Assembly: GCA_030616775.1 (NCBI GenBank)
Contig: JAUWWQ010000014.1
Location: forward strand, 24,201 to 88,200
From: Planctomycetota bacterium
GTDB lineage: Bacteria > Planctomycetota > Phycisphaerae > UBA1845
Length of the DNA: 64,000 bases
Reading direction: 5' to 3'
The translations under genes and the position numbers were made by a program. The notes under the pieces are model-generated. The model made no database searches. It was not told where the DNA came from and saw only the letters and a program-made list of their open reading frames with translations. Below are positions 23,501 through 36,360 of this stretch, one piece after another. Position 1 is the stretch's first letter, and each line of letters begins with the position of its first letter.

Positions 23501-26158
23501 TCATGGAAGTTCGGAGGCATCAGGTCCGGTGGACCCGGAGTCGGGTACTTGTGACGCAAGAGATCGAACCTGCTCGCGGCAGGCGAGGTCTCTGCAGCGC
23601 TGTTCACAAAGGCCGAGGAACAACTCGGCACCCTGGGAGTCTCCATCCGCGATCAGCAGCCGTGCGGCCAGGCAGAACGTCCAAGCGATGTCCGGGTGCT
23701 TCTGATCAAAGCGATCCAACGCCCCCAGCAGCCGGCGCCGCGCGGCCGCGGCCTTCTCACCCGGCTTGCAGAGTGCCTCTGCCCGGGTGGTAGCGTCCTC
23801 ATATCGGCCTTGTGCGAGATCGACATACGTTAGCGTTGCCAAAGCTAGCGGTGATTCCTTTCGGGCTTCCAAAAGCACTGCGGCCTCGCTCTTTGCCCCC
23901 TGGAAGTCACCGGCCAGGGCGCGCGACCAGGTAAGAAACTCGCGTCCCTCAACAACGTCTGGAAACCGCTCGCAGAAACCTTCCCATAACGACACGGATC
24001 GGTCAGCCAGACCCTGTGCCATGTAGAAGTCGTGAGCGTCTTTGGCTTGATCGAGCGATTCCAGCCCGCCGCCAACGGCCTGGTCAAATAGCGGCAGGGC
24101 ACGCTCGATTGCCCCGGAGCGGTAGTAGATCTGCGCCAGATTCAGCGCGGCTGTTACGTGCCCCGGTTCTCTCTCCAAGGCTTCTTTGTAGGCCTCGATC
24201 GCCTCGCGCGTGTGTCCAAGCGCCCGGCGAACCACACCGAGATTGGTCAGCGCGTCGGTGTTCTCCGGCATCCAATCAAGCAGGGCCAGGAGGCGCCGCT
24301 CCGCCGAGAGATACGATTCACGCGTCCCCAGCTCAATGTCCAGCCCTGCAAGGCCCATCGCCGACGGCACCTCGTATTTGTTGTTCGCCAGCGCCTTTTC
24401 ATACATAGCGCGGGCGTCCGATGGCCGACCCAGCCAACGATAGACCGAGGCAAGTCGATTGATCCTGGGGTTGTGCAGGGGTGCCGCGTTGACGGCAGCT
24501 TCCAAATACGTAACGGCCTCAACGGTCCGGCCAAGGTCGTCGTACGCAATCGCCAGACGATAGAGACCCAGAGAGTTGTCCGGATCAACTTCGATGGCCT
24601 GGTGAAGCAACTTCAGTGCCGCGTCCCCGTCTCCGCGACGCAGCTCACACATGCCCAGCAACTGGTAGGCGCCGCTCTGAACGTTGGGAGAATCATGCCC
24701 CAGCTCTTTCCGGGCGCACTCCATAGCTTCTTTGTAGTCGCCCTGGCTGTAGAGCGTCCAACCCAGTCGCTCCCACACACGTGGCGTGTCCGGAAACAGG
24801 GTGATGATCCGTGTGGTCTTCTTCACGGGCGTGGCGTAGAAGTCGCCCACATGCCAACCGATGCCTACGCACGCAGGTATCACTACCGCCGCGACCAGGA
24901 CCGCCAAAACCCGACCAAACCGTGGGGCCCGTGCAGCCAACCAATGCCGGTAAACTGCACATCCCAGCGTTGCCACCATCCAGAGTATCCCTATGATCGG
25001 CAGATACATGTAGCGGTCCGCAGCCAGTATGTTGCGAGCAGGGATAAACGGCAGAGTGATGCCGATGGTCACGAAAAACCATAGGACACCCAAGCGGGCC
25101 ACTCGCGATCGATGGCAAGCCCACGTCAGGACCACAAAGCCAAGTGCTACTACCAGCACCGCCCGCCACGTTTCCGGATCGGACCATCTAACCAGCGGAG
25201 GGGTCGGGTAATAGCTCGCCAGACCCACCGGCCACACGAAATGCTGAAAATAGCATGCCAGGGCCAACAGGACACGGACTATGCGCGGGCCCTGCAGATG
25301 CTCAGCCGCCTCTGTGAACAGGGCGGCGCTGGCCGTTGCCCGTACATTGATTAACACAAAAAAGCCCGTAACCAGGCTGCATGCTACCCACAGTAGAAGG
25401 AGTCTCTTGTCGAGCTTTGCTCGTCGCGCCAGGGCGACAATGAGCAGCAAAATCGGAAGACCGATGCGAACCTTACTGATCGCCGACAACAGCACGAATA
25501 CGAGCGTGATGATTGCTGATCCGGCCCGGGGTCGATCCACCCATAATCCGAACGACAGAAGGGACAGCAGCGTAAACAGCGTCGACATCAACATCATACG
25601 GCCGTTGGTCCACGCCACGACCTCCATCTGAAGTGGATGAATCGCAAACAGCAGTGCCGCAACGGTCGCTACGGCGGGAGCGGCGTCGCCCACGTCCCAG
25701 ATGGAACCTCTCTTCGACGGGGCGACATTCGAACCGCCGGCTCGCTGGTGTAACCTCAAGATCACCGCCCAGACAAGCACCGCATTGAGGGTGTGCAGAA
25801 GTATGTTCGTCAAATGAAACAACCAAGCACCGCCGGCGAGGCTTTCCTTGAACAAGCCCAGCGCGTTGGCGATCGCAAACTCGGCCTGGAAACTCAGCAG
25901 CGGCAGCGGTTGATACAGATCGCGATGCGTGATGGTGAACAGCTTGACGGCGTGGGCGAAGGACGGATGGTTTACAAGGACGTGATTGAGCGCCAGACGA
26001 TGATCGTCGCCGCCGACAAAACTCCCGCGGAGGCTGGGAAGCCCGACAACGACAGCCGAAACGCACACCAGCGCCACCGGAGCCAACCACGGCCGGTGTG
26101 CCCAACCTCTGCTCTCGTCCCTGCCGCCCACGATAGTTACATGCTCCCGGTGTGCCAC
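23501..26158 (-). CDS. Polytopic membrane protein with C-terminal TPR repeats (TMTC / GT-C glycosyltransferase-like)
   Basis: Of 885 residues, the first 440 or so form about ten membrane helices. The first loop has GSFVGGDDHRLALNHVLV and HRDLYQPLPLLSF, the acidic-loop pattern of GT-C type protein O-mannosyltransferases and TMTC-like proteins common in Planctomycetota. The second half has about ten TPR units (for example YKEAMECARKELG, DGDAALKLLHQAIEVDPDN, TREAIEAYKEALEREPGHV). A role in glycosylating exported proteins is plausible but unproven. The start is GTG with no good ribosome-binding site; an in-frame stop at 26180 limits upstream extension. It converges on the sigma-factor gene with a shared hairpin. 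Confidence 0.8.
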   Translation of the reverse strand: MAHREHVTIVGGRDESRGWAHRPWLAPVALVCVSAVVVGLPSLRGSFVGGDDHRLALNHVLVNHPSFAHAVKLFTITHRDLYQPLPLLSFQAEFAIANALGLFKESLAGGAWLFHLTNILLHTLNAVLVWAVILRLHQRAGGSNVAPSKRGSIWDVGDAAPAVATVAALLFAIHPLQMEVVAWTNGRMMLMSTLFTLLSLLSFGLWVDRPRAGSAIITLVFVLLSAISKVRIGLPILLLIVALARRAKLDKRLLLLWVACSLVTGFFVLINVRATASAALFTEAAEHLQGPRIVRVLLALACYFQHFVWPVGLASYYPTPPLVRWSDPETWRAVLVVALGFVVLTWACHRSRVARLGVLWFFVTIGITLPFIPARNILAADRYMYLPIIGILWMVATLGCAVYRHWLAARAPRFGRVLAVLVAAVVIPACVGIGWHVGDFYATPVKKTTRIITLFPDTPRVWERLGWTLYSQGDYKEAMECARKELGHDSPNVQSGAYQLLGMCELRRGDGDAALKLLHQAIEVDPDNSLGLYRLAIAYDDLGRTVEAVTYLEAAVNAAPLHNPRINRLASVYRWLGRPSDARAMYEKALANNKYEVPSAMGLAGLDIELGTRESYLSAERRLLALLDWMPENTDALTNLGVVRRALGHTREAIEAYKEALEREPGHVTAALNLAQIYYRSGAIERALPLFDQAVGGGLESLDQAKDAHDFYMAQGLADRSVSLWEGFCERFPDVVEGREFLTWSRALAGDFQGAKSEAAVLLEARKESPLALATLTYVDLAQGRYEDATTRAEALCKPGEKAAAARRRLLGALDRFDQKHPDIAWTFCLAARLLIADGDSQGAELFLGLCEQRCRDLACREQVRSLASQVPDSGSTGPDASELP

Positions 26159-26400
26159 AATCCAACCGCCGGATGGTCCTCAACGCGACACCGGTATAGT
26201 AACCACTTTCAAGCGATTGACGGACTCACTACCTTCACCCGCCGATTGTATACGTGCTTGGCTGGGCTGGCCACGCGGCCCTACGCCGCATGCAGGGCTT
26301 GCAGTCCTGTTTACACCATGTAACAATACGCCACGATGTGTGGGGGTAAAGGCGGATTTGCCCCGAAAATTCAACCACGGTTCAGCGGAAGGAGCGCGTT

Positions 26401-26898
26401 ATGCTCGGCCTCAAAGATGTCATTATCGAGCAGCTACGGGGCGGCCAGTTGCTCATCGAAAAGCTGACCGAGGACCTGTCCGATGCAGAGTACTTTGTAC
26501 CGCCGATCGAGGGAGCCAATCATGTCGGTTGGATTCTCGGACATCTGGCCTACTCGGAAGACTGGGCGTCGTCGCTCATCACCGGCTCGAGGCAGCGGAT
26601 TCCACAGTCCGTGCACGAGGTGTTCAAAGGTGGTTCAAAGTGCATACCGGACGCGTCGAAGTATCCATCGCGGAAAGAGATGGACGAGCTGTTCTACAAC
26701 AACCGTGCTGACACCGTCGAGGTCCTTAAAACGTTCGATGACAACAAGTGGGGCGACCCGTCGCCGGAAGACGTACCTCGAGACTTTTTCCCTACGCTCG
26801 GATCCCTGTGGGGCATGGTGGGGACTCATCAGTTCTGGCACATCGGCCAGATAACCGTGTGCCGCGCCGCTATGAAGAAGAAGCCGGTGCTGTTCTGA
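26401..26898 (+). CDS. DinB-like (YfiT/DUF664-type) four-helix metalloprotein
   Basis: The 165-residue protein has the DinB-fold signature: VGWILGHLAYSEDW for the first metal histidine and THQFWHIGQITVCR near the C-terminus for the other two. This superfamily includes damage-induced proteins and thiol-dependent transferases; members bind a divalent metal through three histidines. AAGGAG precedes the ATG by six bases. It is a single gene flanked by non-coding DNA. The fold is clear from the motifs, but which reaction it performs is not. It is unrelated to the DNA polymerase IV also named DinB, encoded 2 kb away. Confidence 0.8.
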   Translation: MLGLKDVIIEQLRGGQLLIEKLTEDLSDAEYFVPPIEGANHVGWILGHLAYSEDWASSLITGSRQRIPQSVHEVFKGGSKCIPDASKYPSRKEMDELFYNNRADTVEVLKTFDDNKWGDPSPEDVPRDFFPTLGSLWGMVGTHQFWHIGQITVCRAAMKKKPVLF

Positions 26899-27270
26899 GT
26901 GGGATCGCCGAACGTCATTCGTCCCATCGCTTTGCCACTCGGGTAGCGCTGCCGATAAGTGGCCGCGGTTGACTTGCACCCACGGCAAGGACCGTCCGCA
27001 AAACAAAGAGAAGCGCTTATCGGGTCGGATCCCGTCTCTAGTGCCACATGGTGTCACTTGCTTGCCGAGTTGGATTACCGGATTCGCGGGGATGACAGGT
27101 CCGATGTTAACTAGGCTTGTGCCCTCAGCGGAATGTCGGGTCGAGCTGATCGGACGCGCAGTTGCGTGTGGTCATCAACGCCGATAAGCGGTGCAAATGC
27201 ACTACGTCAAGTTCCTTCCACACCGTGACGATAGCGGTTTAGGTCACACGCCGGAAGCGACTGCCGCAGG
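26899..27270. other. Intergenic region, no feature seen
   Basis: I see no coding pattern, hairpin with a T run or promoter match in these 372 bases between the DinB-fold gene and the HD-GYP gene. Confidence 0.4.
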
Positions 27271-28479
27271 ATGGAAAAGCACACTCACCAGGCGATCATC
27301 CCCCACGAACCGATCGTGCTTCCCGAGCACGGTGCGTTTCTGGATGCTCTGTCCACCCTGCGCAGCCTGTGTCGGCGGCATGGCCAGCCGCTCTCCATGA
27401 TGATGTTCGAGCTTGATCGCTTCGGCGAATGCAACGAACGCCACTCGCCGGCGCTTGGGGATCGTCTCCTGGACTGGTTCGCCTCGACCCTGAAGAGGGT
27501 ATGTCGCGCCAGCGACATTGTCGCTCGCTATCAGGGGCACCGCTTCACCGTGGCCTTGCCGGACGCAAGGGCCTCTCAAGCAGCCAAACTCGTCCAACGA
27601 TGCCGGCAGGCGATGCAAACAGACCCCTTGAAAGTTGACGGTCGATCCCACCAGATGACGGTCAGCGTCGGAATCGCCGTGAGCACCGTCGGCTTCATCG
27701 AAACGGAGGATCAGCTCATTCAGCGGGCCCGCATCGCCCTCGATCAGGCCAATCGCCAGGGCCGGGATCGCACCGTCACGTGGAGCGAGCTGCTTGACGC
27801 CCAGCCGACACGCCGAGATCTGCAGAAACTCACCATTGACGACGTCACACATTGGGTGCAACGCCTCCGCCAGCACCTGCGCTCCACATACGTCGAATCC
27901 ACCCGGGCGTTGGTGGCCGCCGTCGAAGCTAAAGACCCCTGCACCCGGGCGCACTCCTTGACGGTTGCGGCCTACGCGGAAGCGATCGGCAAGCGTATGC
28001 AGCTACCGGCACGTCTGATCGAAACGCTGGGGGCAGCCGCCATGCTTCATGACGTCGGCAAGATCGGCGTGCCCGACGCCATTTTGACCAAGCCCGGACC
28101 GCTCAGCGATTCGGAGTTCAACATCATAAAACGCCATCCCGAAACCGCGCTGGAGATACTCGGTCACGTCAGCTTCCTGACCGATGAAAGGCCGCTTATC
28201 CTACACCACCACGAGCGTTATGACGGGAACGGGTATCCAGCCGGGCTTGCGGGAGATCGCATTCCGATCGGGGCGCGCATCCTGGCCGTCGCCGACGCCC
28301 TGGACACGATGTTCTCACCACGCACCTACAAGAGGCCGTATGGAATCGATCGCGTGCGCGAGGAGCTTGTGGTCGGGGCCGGGCAGCAGTTCGATCCTAC
28401 CGTCACCGACTTGACCCTCCAATGGCTCGAAGAAGCACCAAACTTGCTCCACTCACCACCGATCCCTGCAATCGGATAG
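27271..28479 (+). CDS. HD-GYP phosphodiesterase with degenerate GGDEF domain
   Basis: Residues 20-170 have the fold of a diguanylate cyclase domain (MMMFELDRFGECNERH, then DIVARYQGHRF), but the GGDEF signature is Q-G-H-R-F (88-92), so it is very probably inactive and may only bind a nucleotide or act as a scaffold. Residues 205-385 are an intact HD-GYP domain: MLHDVGKIGVPD with H260-D261, HHHERYDGNGYP around 312-323, and GDRIPIGARILAVADALD. HD-GYP enzymes hydrolyse cyclic-di-GMP. No membrane helix or signal peptide is present, so the protein is cytoplasmic. It probably lowers cyclic-di-GMP in response to a signal read by the first domain. Confidence 0.9.
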   Translation: MEKHTHQAIIPHEPIVLPEHGAFLDALSTLRSLCRRHGQPLSMMMFELDRFGECNERHSPALGDRLLDWFASTLKRVCRASDIVARYQGHRFTVALPDARASQAAKLVQRCRQAMQTDPLKVDGRSHQMTVSVGIAVSTVGFIETEDQLIQRARIALDQANRQGRDRTVTWSELLDAQPTRRDLQKLTIDDVTHWVQRLRQHLRSTYVESTRALVAAVEAKDPCTRAHSLTVAAYAEAIGKRMQLPARLIETLGAAAMLHDVGKIGVPDAILTKPGPLSDSEFNIIKRHPETALEILGHVSFLTDERPLILHHHERYDGNGYPAGLAGDRIPIGARILAVADALDTMFSPRTYKRPYGIDRVREELVVGAGQQFDPTVTDLTLQWLEEAPNLLHSPPIPAIG

Positions 28480-28564
28480 GATTTACCTGTGACACCGGTT
28501 TCTAACTGGTGTACGCGTCATAGGTCAGATCTTAAGACCCGAGCTGCCGCTACTGTATTGGGTA

Positions 28565-29779
28565 TCACATTTCGGTCGGGTCCAGCCGGGGAATGTTGGT
28601 GAAAGCAATACGTGGGGGAGCGCTCTCACAGGCTCCATACATGCCGCCACAATAGATCGTATGGGCGCCGTACCGGGCATTGAGAATATCCATCGTCCGG
28701 GCGAGCTTGACGCGGTTGCGCTCCGACGCGAACAGCGGCAGACTCGCGTTGTTATCCGCCACTAGATCAAAGAGGGTTATCCCCACTTGAATCGGCGTAC
28801 CCTGTGGACAGCGTTCCCAGAGAGTGGAAAAGGCCTCCACCATCGTCAGGGTATCCTGACACAACCCCAAGCCGGCCCTGCTTTTCCACTTTCCCTGCGG
28901 TATGTACGTGACATAGATCATCATTTGCCGCGCCCAGTAGCCCATGTTTCGCAGGCGGGCGGCAGCCCGGTGAATCAGGCGAACCAACACTTTCCGAGCA
29001 TCGGTGCGATTTCTCAGATTCGGCGGTAGTACATGTGAATGACCGACCGTGCGACGATGGGTGGGGATATCAGGAAGATCGTGACCGCGAAGCCAGTGCC
29101 ACCACCGCCGGCCTAGTACGCTTTGCCAGATGTTCTGCAGACGCTGCTCGGATAGCGCGCAAAGCTGCCGCACCGTGCGGACGCCGTGCCGGTGTAGGCG
29201 GTTCCGCATGCGCGGGCCGATGCCGGGAAGCTTGGTCAGCTCCAGTGAATACAACCTGTCCGGCAATTCCTCGGGGATGATGACCACCAGCCCATCGGGT
29301 TTCTGCATACCGGTGGCCACTTTGGCTAAAACACGATTGGGGGCCAGTCCGATCGAGCATCCCAGATAGTCGCCGACCTCCTCCCGTAGCGTCCGCTTGA
29401 TCTGCCGCGCGATCTCCACCGCCCGCCGCGGTTGTTTTTCAACGCCCATCAAACGGCAGGCCATCTCGTCAATCGAGTGCACCGCGTTTACGTGCAAACA
29501 AGACTCTACGGCGGCGACGATGGCATGATGAAAGCGAATGTAAACATCCGGTCGGGCCTGGACAATGTGCAGTCCCGGACACATACGGCGGGCCTGACCC
29601 ACACGCGTGCCGGTTACGATCCCATAGTGCTTAGCCTCGTAACTGGCGGCGATGCAGCAGGTGGTGTCGGTTATCATCGGCACCACGGCTACCGCCTTAT
29701 GCCGTAGCTCCGGCCTCTCCTGTTGCTCCACCGAGGCGAAATAGGCGTCCATATCGATAAACAGGGTTGTCAGGCTCAT
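28565..29779 (-). CDS. dinB: Y-family DNA polymerase (DNA polymerase IV type)
   Basis: Catalytic acids are visible as Asp9 in LFIDMDAYFASVEQ and Asp104-Glu105 in HSIDEM. The helix-hairpin-helix LPGIGPRMRNRLHRHGVRTV is at about 183-203, followed by the little-finger domain. At 404 residues it has the normal length for a translesion polymerase that bypasses damaged bases. The final residues (FTNIPRLDPTEM) do not show a clear clamp-binding QxxLxLF motif, although SLPLFAS (about 345) may take that role. An 8-bp direct repeat 43-61 bases before the start could be its operator. It is monocistronic. A gene of the imuB type is the alternative, but the intact active site favours polymerase IV. Confidence 0.9.
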   Translation of the reverse strand: MSLTTLFIDMDAYFASVEQQERPELRHKAVAVVPMITDTTCCIAASYEAKHYGIVTGTRVGQARRMCPGLHIVQARPDVYIRFHHAIVAAVESCLHVNAVHSIDEMACRLMGVEKQPRRAVEIARQIKRTLREEVGDYLGCSIGLAPNRVLAKVATGMQKPDGLVVIIPEELPDRLYSLELTKLPGIGPRMRNRLHRHGVRTVRQLCALSEQRLQNIWQSVLGRRWWHWLRGHDLPDIPTHRRTVGHSHVLPPNLRNRTDARKVLVRLIHRAAARLRNMGYWARQMMIYVTYIPQGKWKSRAGLGLCQDTLTMVEAFSTLWERCPQGTPIQVGITLFDLVADNNASLPLFASERNRVKLARTMDILNARYGAHTIYCGGMYGACESAPPRIAFTNIPRLDPTEM

Positions 29780-29821
29780 CAGTCACCTTCGCTTCCCCGC
29801 GCGGTTTACACCTCCAGTGAT

Positions 29822-29840
29822 CCTAACATATACCTAACAT
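29822..29840 (-). promoter_or_regulatory. Tandem 8-bp direct repeat upstream of dinB
   Basis: On the coding strand ATGTTAGG occurs twice with a 3-base gap, so the copies are 11 bp apart, one helical turn. The site is 43-61 bases upstream of the polymerase start. Such spacing fits a tandem operator for a damage regulator, but it does not match the known LexA boxes I can recall. Apart from this and a palindrome at 30066, the 388-base gap 29780-30167 shows nothing. Confidence 0.35.
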
Positions 29841-30065
29841 CTAAGTCAAGGGGCGATTATGCCTGCGAGAGAATCGATCACGCGGCTTGGCGGGCTCGAT
29901 TATCCAGCCAAAGTTAAAATAGTAAAATCGTAAAGAAGGAAGTATCGAGCTTGGAGGATCTCTTCGAGGTGAGTAGCGAATAGGGCTATCTGCGGTCGGA
30001 CAACAGTCTGGAAGCCTTATATGAGCCCCACCTAGACAATGCCAATTGCGGAACTGAAGCGATCC

Positions 30066-30082
30066 GCGGGCTTAAAGCCCGC
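30066..30082. repeat. Palindrome GCGGGCTT-a-AAGCCCGC
   Basis: A perfect 8-bp inverted repeat with a 1-base centre. The arm is nearly the same as that of the left inner hairpin of the element at 15101-15184 (CGCGGGCT/AGCCCGCG), so this may be a solitary half-element of that family. Confidence 0.45.
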
Positions 30083-30167
30083 ACGGCCTTGAAAACGGCG
30101 GCCAGGTTCCATTTCCACGATGAATCAATCGGAAATTGTAAAGTGAAGTTGGTATTATGATGGCTTA

Positions 30168-32888
30168 TTACGATGACGCCAGTTTACGCAGAATCGTGGG
30201 GAGTATCCCGCCGTTGCGGTAGTACTCGACCTCGACCGGAGTGTCGAGGCGTGACACCAGGGTGATCGAGCGGGACGAACCCGTCCTGGGGTCCTTAAGA
30301 CGTACCTCGATATCCTGGCCGGGCTTCAAGTCGTTGGACAGGCCGACAACGTCGAAGACCTCGTGCCCTGTGATCCTTAGTGACTCACGGCTTTCACCGT
30401 CCTTAAACTGCAGCGGCAGGATGCCCATCCCGACTAGGTTGCTGCGATGGATACGCTCGAAGCTCTCGGCGATCACTGCGCGGATGCCCAACAGCAGCGT
30501 TCCTTTGGCCGCCCAGTCGCGCGAGGAACCGGTCCCATACTCCTTACCGGCCAGAACCACAAGCGGCGTACCGTCGGCCCGGTACTTCCGGGCTGCGTCG
30601 AACACCGACATCTGCTCACCGGTCGGAAGATACACGCTTACACCACCCTCGGTGCCGGGGGCCAGCAGGTTCCGAAGGCGAATGTTGGCGAAAGTGCCCC
30701 GCGTCATGACGCGATCATTACCGCGCCGCGATCCGTAGGTATTGAAGTCAGCCGGCGTGACGCCGCGATCCTGGAGGTAGCCGCCGGCCGGCGAATCGGG
30801 TTTGATCGCCCCGGCCGGTGATATGTGATCGGTCGTCACCGAGTCGGCCACCATCACTAAAGCCCGTGCTCCGCTAATCGGCGTAAGACCGCCGACCTCC
30901 CTGGTGAGGCCTTCGAAGAACGGCGGGTTCTGAACGTAGGTGCTGGTCTCGTCCCACTGATACGTGTCGCCGGTGGCCCCGCTGATGCGGTTCCATTGCT
31001 CACTTCCCTCAAAGACGCTGCTATACTGCCGGCGGAAACTCTCGGGTGTCACCGACTTGGCGACGGCCTCGGCGATCTCGCCCCGAGTGGGCCAGATGTC
31101 CTTGAGATAGACCTCCGACCCGTTCGCGCCCACACCCAGCGGCTCAGACGTCAGGTCAATCTCAGTCGTGCCGGCGATCGCAAAGGCCACCACCAGCGGC
31201 GGCGAGGCCAGGTAATTCCCCTTGACCAGGGCATGCACACGCCCCTCGAAGTTCCGGTTTCCGCTGAGTACCGCGGTGGCGACAAGCTCACCTCTGGTAA
31301 TGGCGTCAGCCACCGGTTCAGGCAGGGGACCGCTGTTGCCAATGCACGTTGTGCAGCCGTAGCCGACCGTGTGGAAGCCGAGCTTCTCGAGATAAGGTGT
31401 CAAACCCGCGGCACGGAGATATTCGGTAACTACACGCGAACCGGGCCCCAGGCTGGTCTTCACGTAAGGCTTGACCTTAAGGCCCCTCTCGACCGCATTT
31501 TTGGCCAGCAGACCGGCCGCCACCATGACCGAGGGGTTTGAGGTGTTCGTGCAGCTCGTGATCGCCGCAATCACGACCGAGCCATGCGTCAGCTTCTCCG
31601 ATCCGCCGTCAAACTCAACCTCGACCGACCGCTTCAGGGCAGCCTCATCCAATGCGAAACCCCGCTCACTGACGGGAGCACGAAGGGCTCTGGCAAACGA
31701 GGATTTCATCTGACTGAGCAGGATGCGGTCCTGCGGGCGCTTCGGCCCGGCCAGGCTCGGCTCGACGGTGGACATGTCGAGTGCGAGCGTGTCCGTGTAC
31801 TCCGGTTCGGGCATATCATCCGAGCGGAATAGGCCTTGCTCTTTCGTGTAACGCTCCACAAGATCGACCAGCTCTTCGGAGCGGGCCGTTTGACGTAGAT
31901 AATTCAACGTCTCGCCGTCCACCGGGAAGAAGCCCATCGTAGCCCCGTACTCCGGCCCCATATTCGCCACGGTGGCCCGGTCAGCCAGGTTCATGCGGCT
32001 TAGTCCATCACCGAAAAACTCGACGAATTTGCCGACCACTCCCTTCTTACGAAGCATCTCGGTGACGGTCAGCACTAAGTCAGTGGCCGTCGCACCTTCC
32101 CGCAGCTCGCCGGTCAAACGAAAGCCGATAACCTCGGGCATGAGCATGTAGATCGGCTGGCCCAGCATAACCGCCTCGGCCTCGATCCCGCCGACTCCCC
32201 AGGCAACGATGCCGAGACCATTGATCATGGTCGTGTGGCTGTCCGTCCCGACCAGGCTGTCCGGCATGGCCACGCGGGCACCGTTTACCTCGCGCGTCGC
32301 TACGACCGTGGCAAGGTATTCCAGGTTGACCTGATGGATGATGCCCGTGGCCGGCGGTACCACGCGGAAGCGGTCGAAGGCGTTCTGGCCCCAGCGCAGA
32401 AACTGATAGCGTTCCGTGTTGCGGGCGAACTCACGATCGACGTTAATCTTCAGTGCGTCGCCTGAGCCAAATGCATCCACTTGAACCGAGTGGTCGATGA
32501 CCAGGTCCACCGGAATGGCCGGGTTAATCTTCTTCGGATCACCGCCAAGCCGCAGCATGGCGTCGCGCATGGCCGCCAGATCTACGACGGCCGGCACGCC
32601 GGTAAAATCCTGCAAAAGCACCCGCGACGGGACGAAGGGGATCTCGCGTTGGGCCACGTTGCTCGCGTCCCACTCAGCTAAGGCGCGCACGTCGTTCTCG
32701 GTTATGATGAAACCGTCGACGTTGCGAAGAACGCTTTCCAAGAGCACCTTGATGCTAAAGGGCAGCCGGTCGACGTGGCCGACGCCGGAATCCGCAATTG
32801 CCGAAAGCTTGTAGATCTGCAGATCTCCTTGCCGGGTCGACAGTGTTGCCCGTGCACCGAATGCGTTGCTCTTCGTGCTTGCTCCCAT
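30168..32888 (-). CDS. acnA: Aconitate hydratase (AcnA type)
   Basis: The start at 32888 (ATG, with GAAGGGAAAG upstream) gives 906 residues, the normal AcnA length; the open frame extends upstream but that part is not protein-like. The three cluster cysteines are Cys446 ([10 protein letters not shown]) and Cys512 and Cys515 ([11 protein letters not shown]). Substrate-binding segments include [14 protein letters not shown] near 213 and the C-terminal swivel domain ([16 protein letters not shown]). It interconverts citrate and isocitrate in the TCA cycle using a [4Fe-4S] cluster and is cytoplasmic. It is a single gene; its upstream region contains the hairpin pair at 33014-33085. No iron-response site was recognised. 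Confidence 0.97.
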   Translation of the reverse strand: MGASTKSNAFGARATLSTRQGDLQIYKLSAIADSGVGHVDRLPFSIKVLLESVLRNVDGFIITENDVRALAEWDASNVAQREIPFVPSRVLLQDFTGVPAVVDLAAMRDAMLRLGGDPKKINPAIPVDLVIDHSVQVDAFGSGDALKINVDREFARNTERYQFLRWGQNAFDRFRVVPPATGIIHQVNLEYLATVVATREVNGARVAMPDSLVGTDSHTTMINGLGIVAWGVGGIEAEAVMLGQPIYMLMPEVIGFRLTGELREGATATDLVLTVTEMLRKKGVVGKFVEFFGDGLSRMNLADRATVANMGPEYGATMGFFPVDGETLNYLRQTARSEELVDLVERYTKEQGLFRSDDMPEPEYTDTLALDMSTVEPSLAGPKRPQDRILLSQMKSSFARALRAPVSERGFALDEAALKRSVEVEFDGGSEKLTHGSVVIAAITSCTNTSNPSVMVAAGLLAKNAVERGLKVKPYVKTSLGPGSRVVTEYLRAAGLTPYLEKLGFHTVGYGCTTCIGNSGPLPEPVADAITRGELVATAVLSGNRNFEGRVHALVKGNYLASPPLVVAFAIAGTTEIDLTSEPLGVGANGSEVYLKDIWPTRGEIAEAVAKSVTPESFRRQYSSVFEGSEQWNRISGATGDTYQWDETSTYVQNPPFFEGLTREVGGLTPISGARALVMVADSVTTDHISPAGAIKPDSPAGGYLQDRGVTPADFNTYGSRRGNDRVMTRGTFANIRLRNLLAPGTEGGVSVYLPTGEQMSVFDAARKYRADGTPLVVLAGKEYGTGSSRDWAAKGTLLLGIRAVIAESFERIHRSNLVGMGILPLQFKDGESRESLRITGHEVFDVVGLSNDLKPGQDIEVRLKDPRTGSSRSITLVSRLDTPVEVEYYRNGGILPTILRKLASS

Positions 32889-33013
32889 GATCTTTCCCTT
32901 CTTCCCAGTGCAGTTACTAAGGTATACTGCCTGACTGGCCGTACTATACGCCGCCTCACCGGGGCGGTCAAAAACCCAGCTCGTCCACCATCCTATGGAC
33001 GCACCTGGCGGGC

Positions 33014-33085
33014 GCGTGGCACGGTCCTGTGCAGCGAAGCGGCGGGTGGCACGGTCCTGCGGAGCGAAGCGCAGCAGGGCCGTGG
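33014..33085. repeat. Imperfect direct repeat with hairpin, upstream of acnA
   Basis: GTGGCACGGTCCTG is present twice (33015 and 33047), each followed by a GAGCGAAGCG- or CAGCGAAGCG-like string. The second copy pairs as CACGGTCCTGC (33050-33060) with GCAGGGCCGTG (33074-33084), an 11-bp stem with one G-T pair. It is 126 bases upstream of the acnA start. The remaining DNA up to 33448 carries only a transposase scar. Confidence 0.5.
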
Positions 33086-33355
33086 TCTTAAACTGCCGGA
33101 GCTGCTGCGAAAGCGAGGGAACCCGGGAAGCTACAGCCGCTAAGCCACGGCCTGGCTTGGCCAGAGGGTGTCCGGGAATTCGGCCTGGTAAATAAAGCGA
33201 TCTCCAGGGGTTATGTTGGTTTTGGTGAAGAGAACCATCTAACCCTAGCCCGGATATTGCATCGGTTTTGCGTGCTTTTGGCACGGGAATGGCCTCCCGG
33301 TCTTGCATGATAGGGCTTTCGACGAATCCATCATCCAAGGCAAGGAGGCCTGAAC

Positions 33356-33436
33356 GTGACAGAGTGTATCTCAACTAAGCTCGACTTTTGCCCTTTTTCC
33401 CGTCGCTTGGCGGCGGGGGCGAGGACCGTCCCGTAG
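33356..33436 (+). pseudogene. Possible IS1380-type transposase N-terminal scar
   Basis: After AAGGAGG, a GTG opens 26 codons reading [20 protein letters not shown] and then a stop. The pattern M-T-E-C-x(n)-F-x(n)-G-R-R is typical of the first residues of IS1380 transposases. Nothing downstream continues it, since the pyrophosphatase gene ends 13 bases later on the other strand. The match is short, so the call is weak. Confidence 0.3.
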
Positions 33437-33448
33437 CACGCGCCTGGG

Positions 33449-36115
<2,667 letters not shown>

Positions 36116-36360
36116 CGGAGGCTCTCCTTACAGGCTGGCAAATCCATACAACGGATGCTGCGGCGCTGTCGTTTCACGGTGACCCGCTGCCCCAAGCACT
36201 GGGACGGATCGATTAACCTAACCATCTGGCAACAATAAAGTTGGCGACCGGTCTTCCCGCGAGCGCCTTTCGCATCGACCGAACGCCGGGACTATAACAG
36301 AACGGCCGGCCGTTGCCAAATAGTATCCGACTCCCTCCTTGCGGCCCCCGCAAGCTACGG

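Noticed and set aside
32889..33374. N-terminal extension of about 160 residues on the aconitase frame
   Set aside because: The extension runs through the GC-rich hairpin repeats and is not protein-like; the ATG at 32888 has a good ribosome-binding site and gives the normal length.
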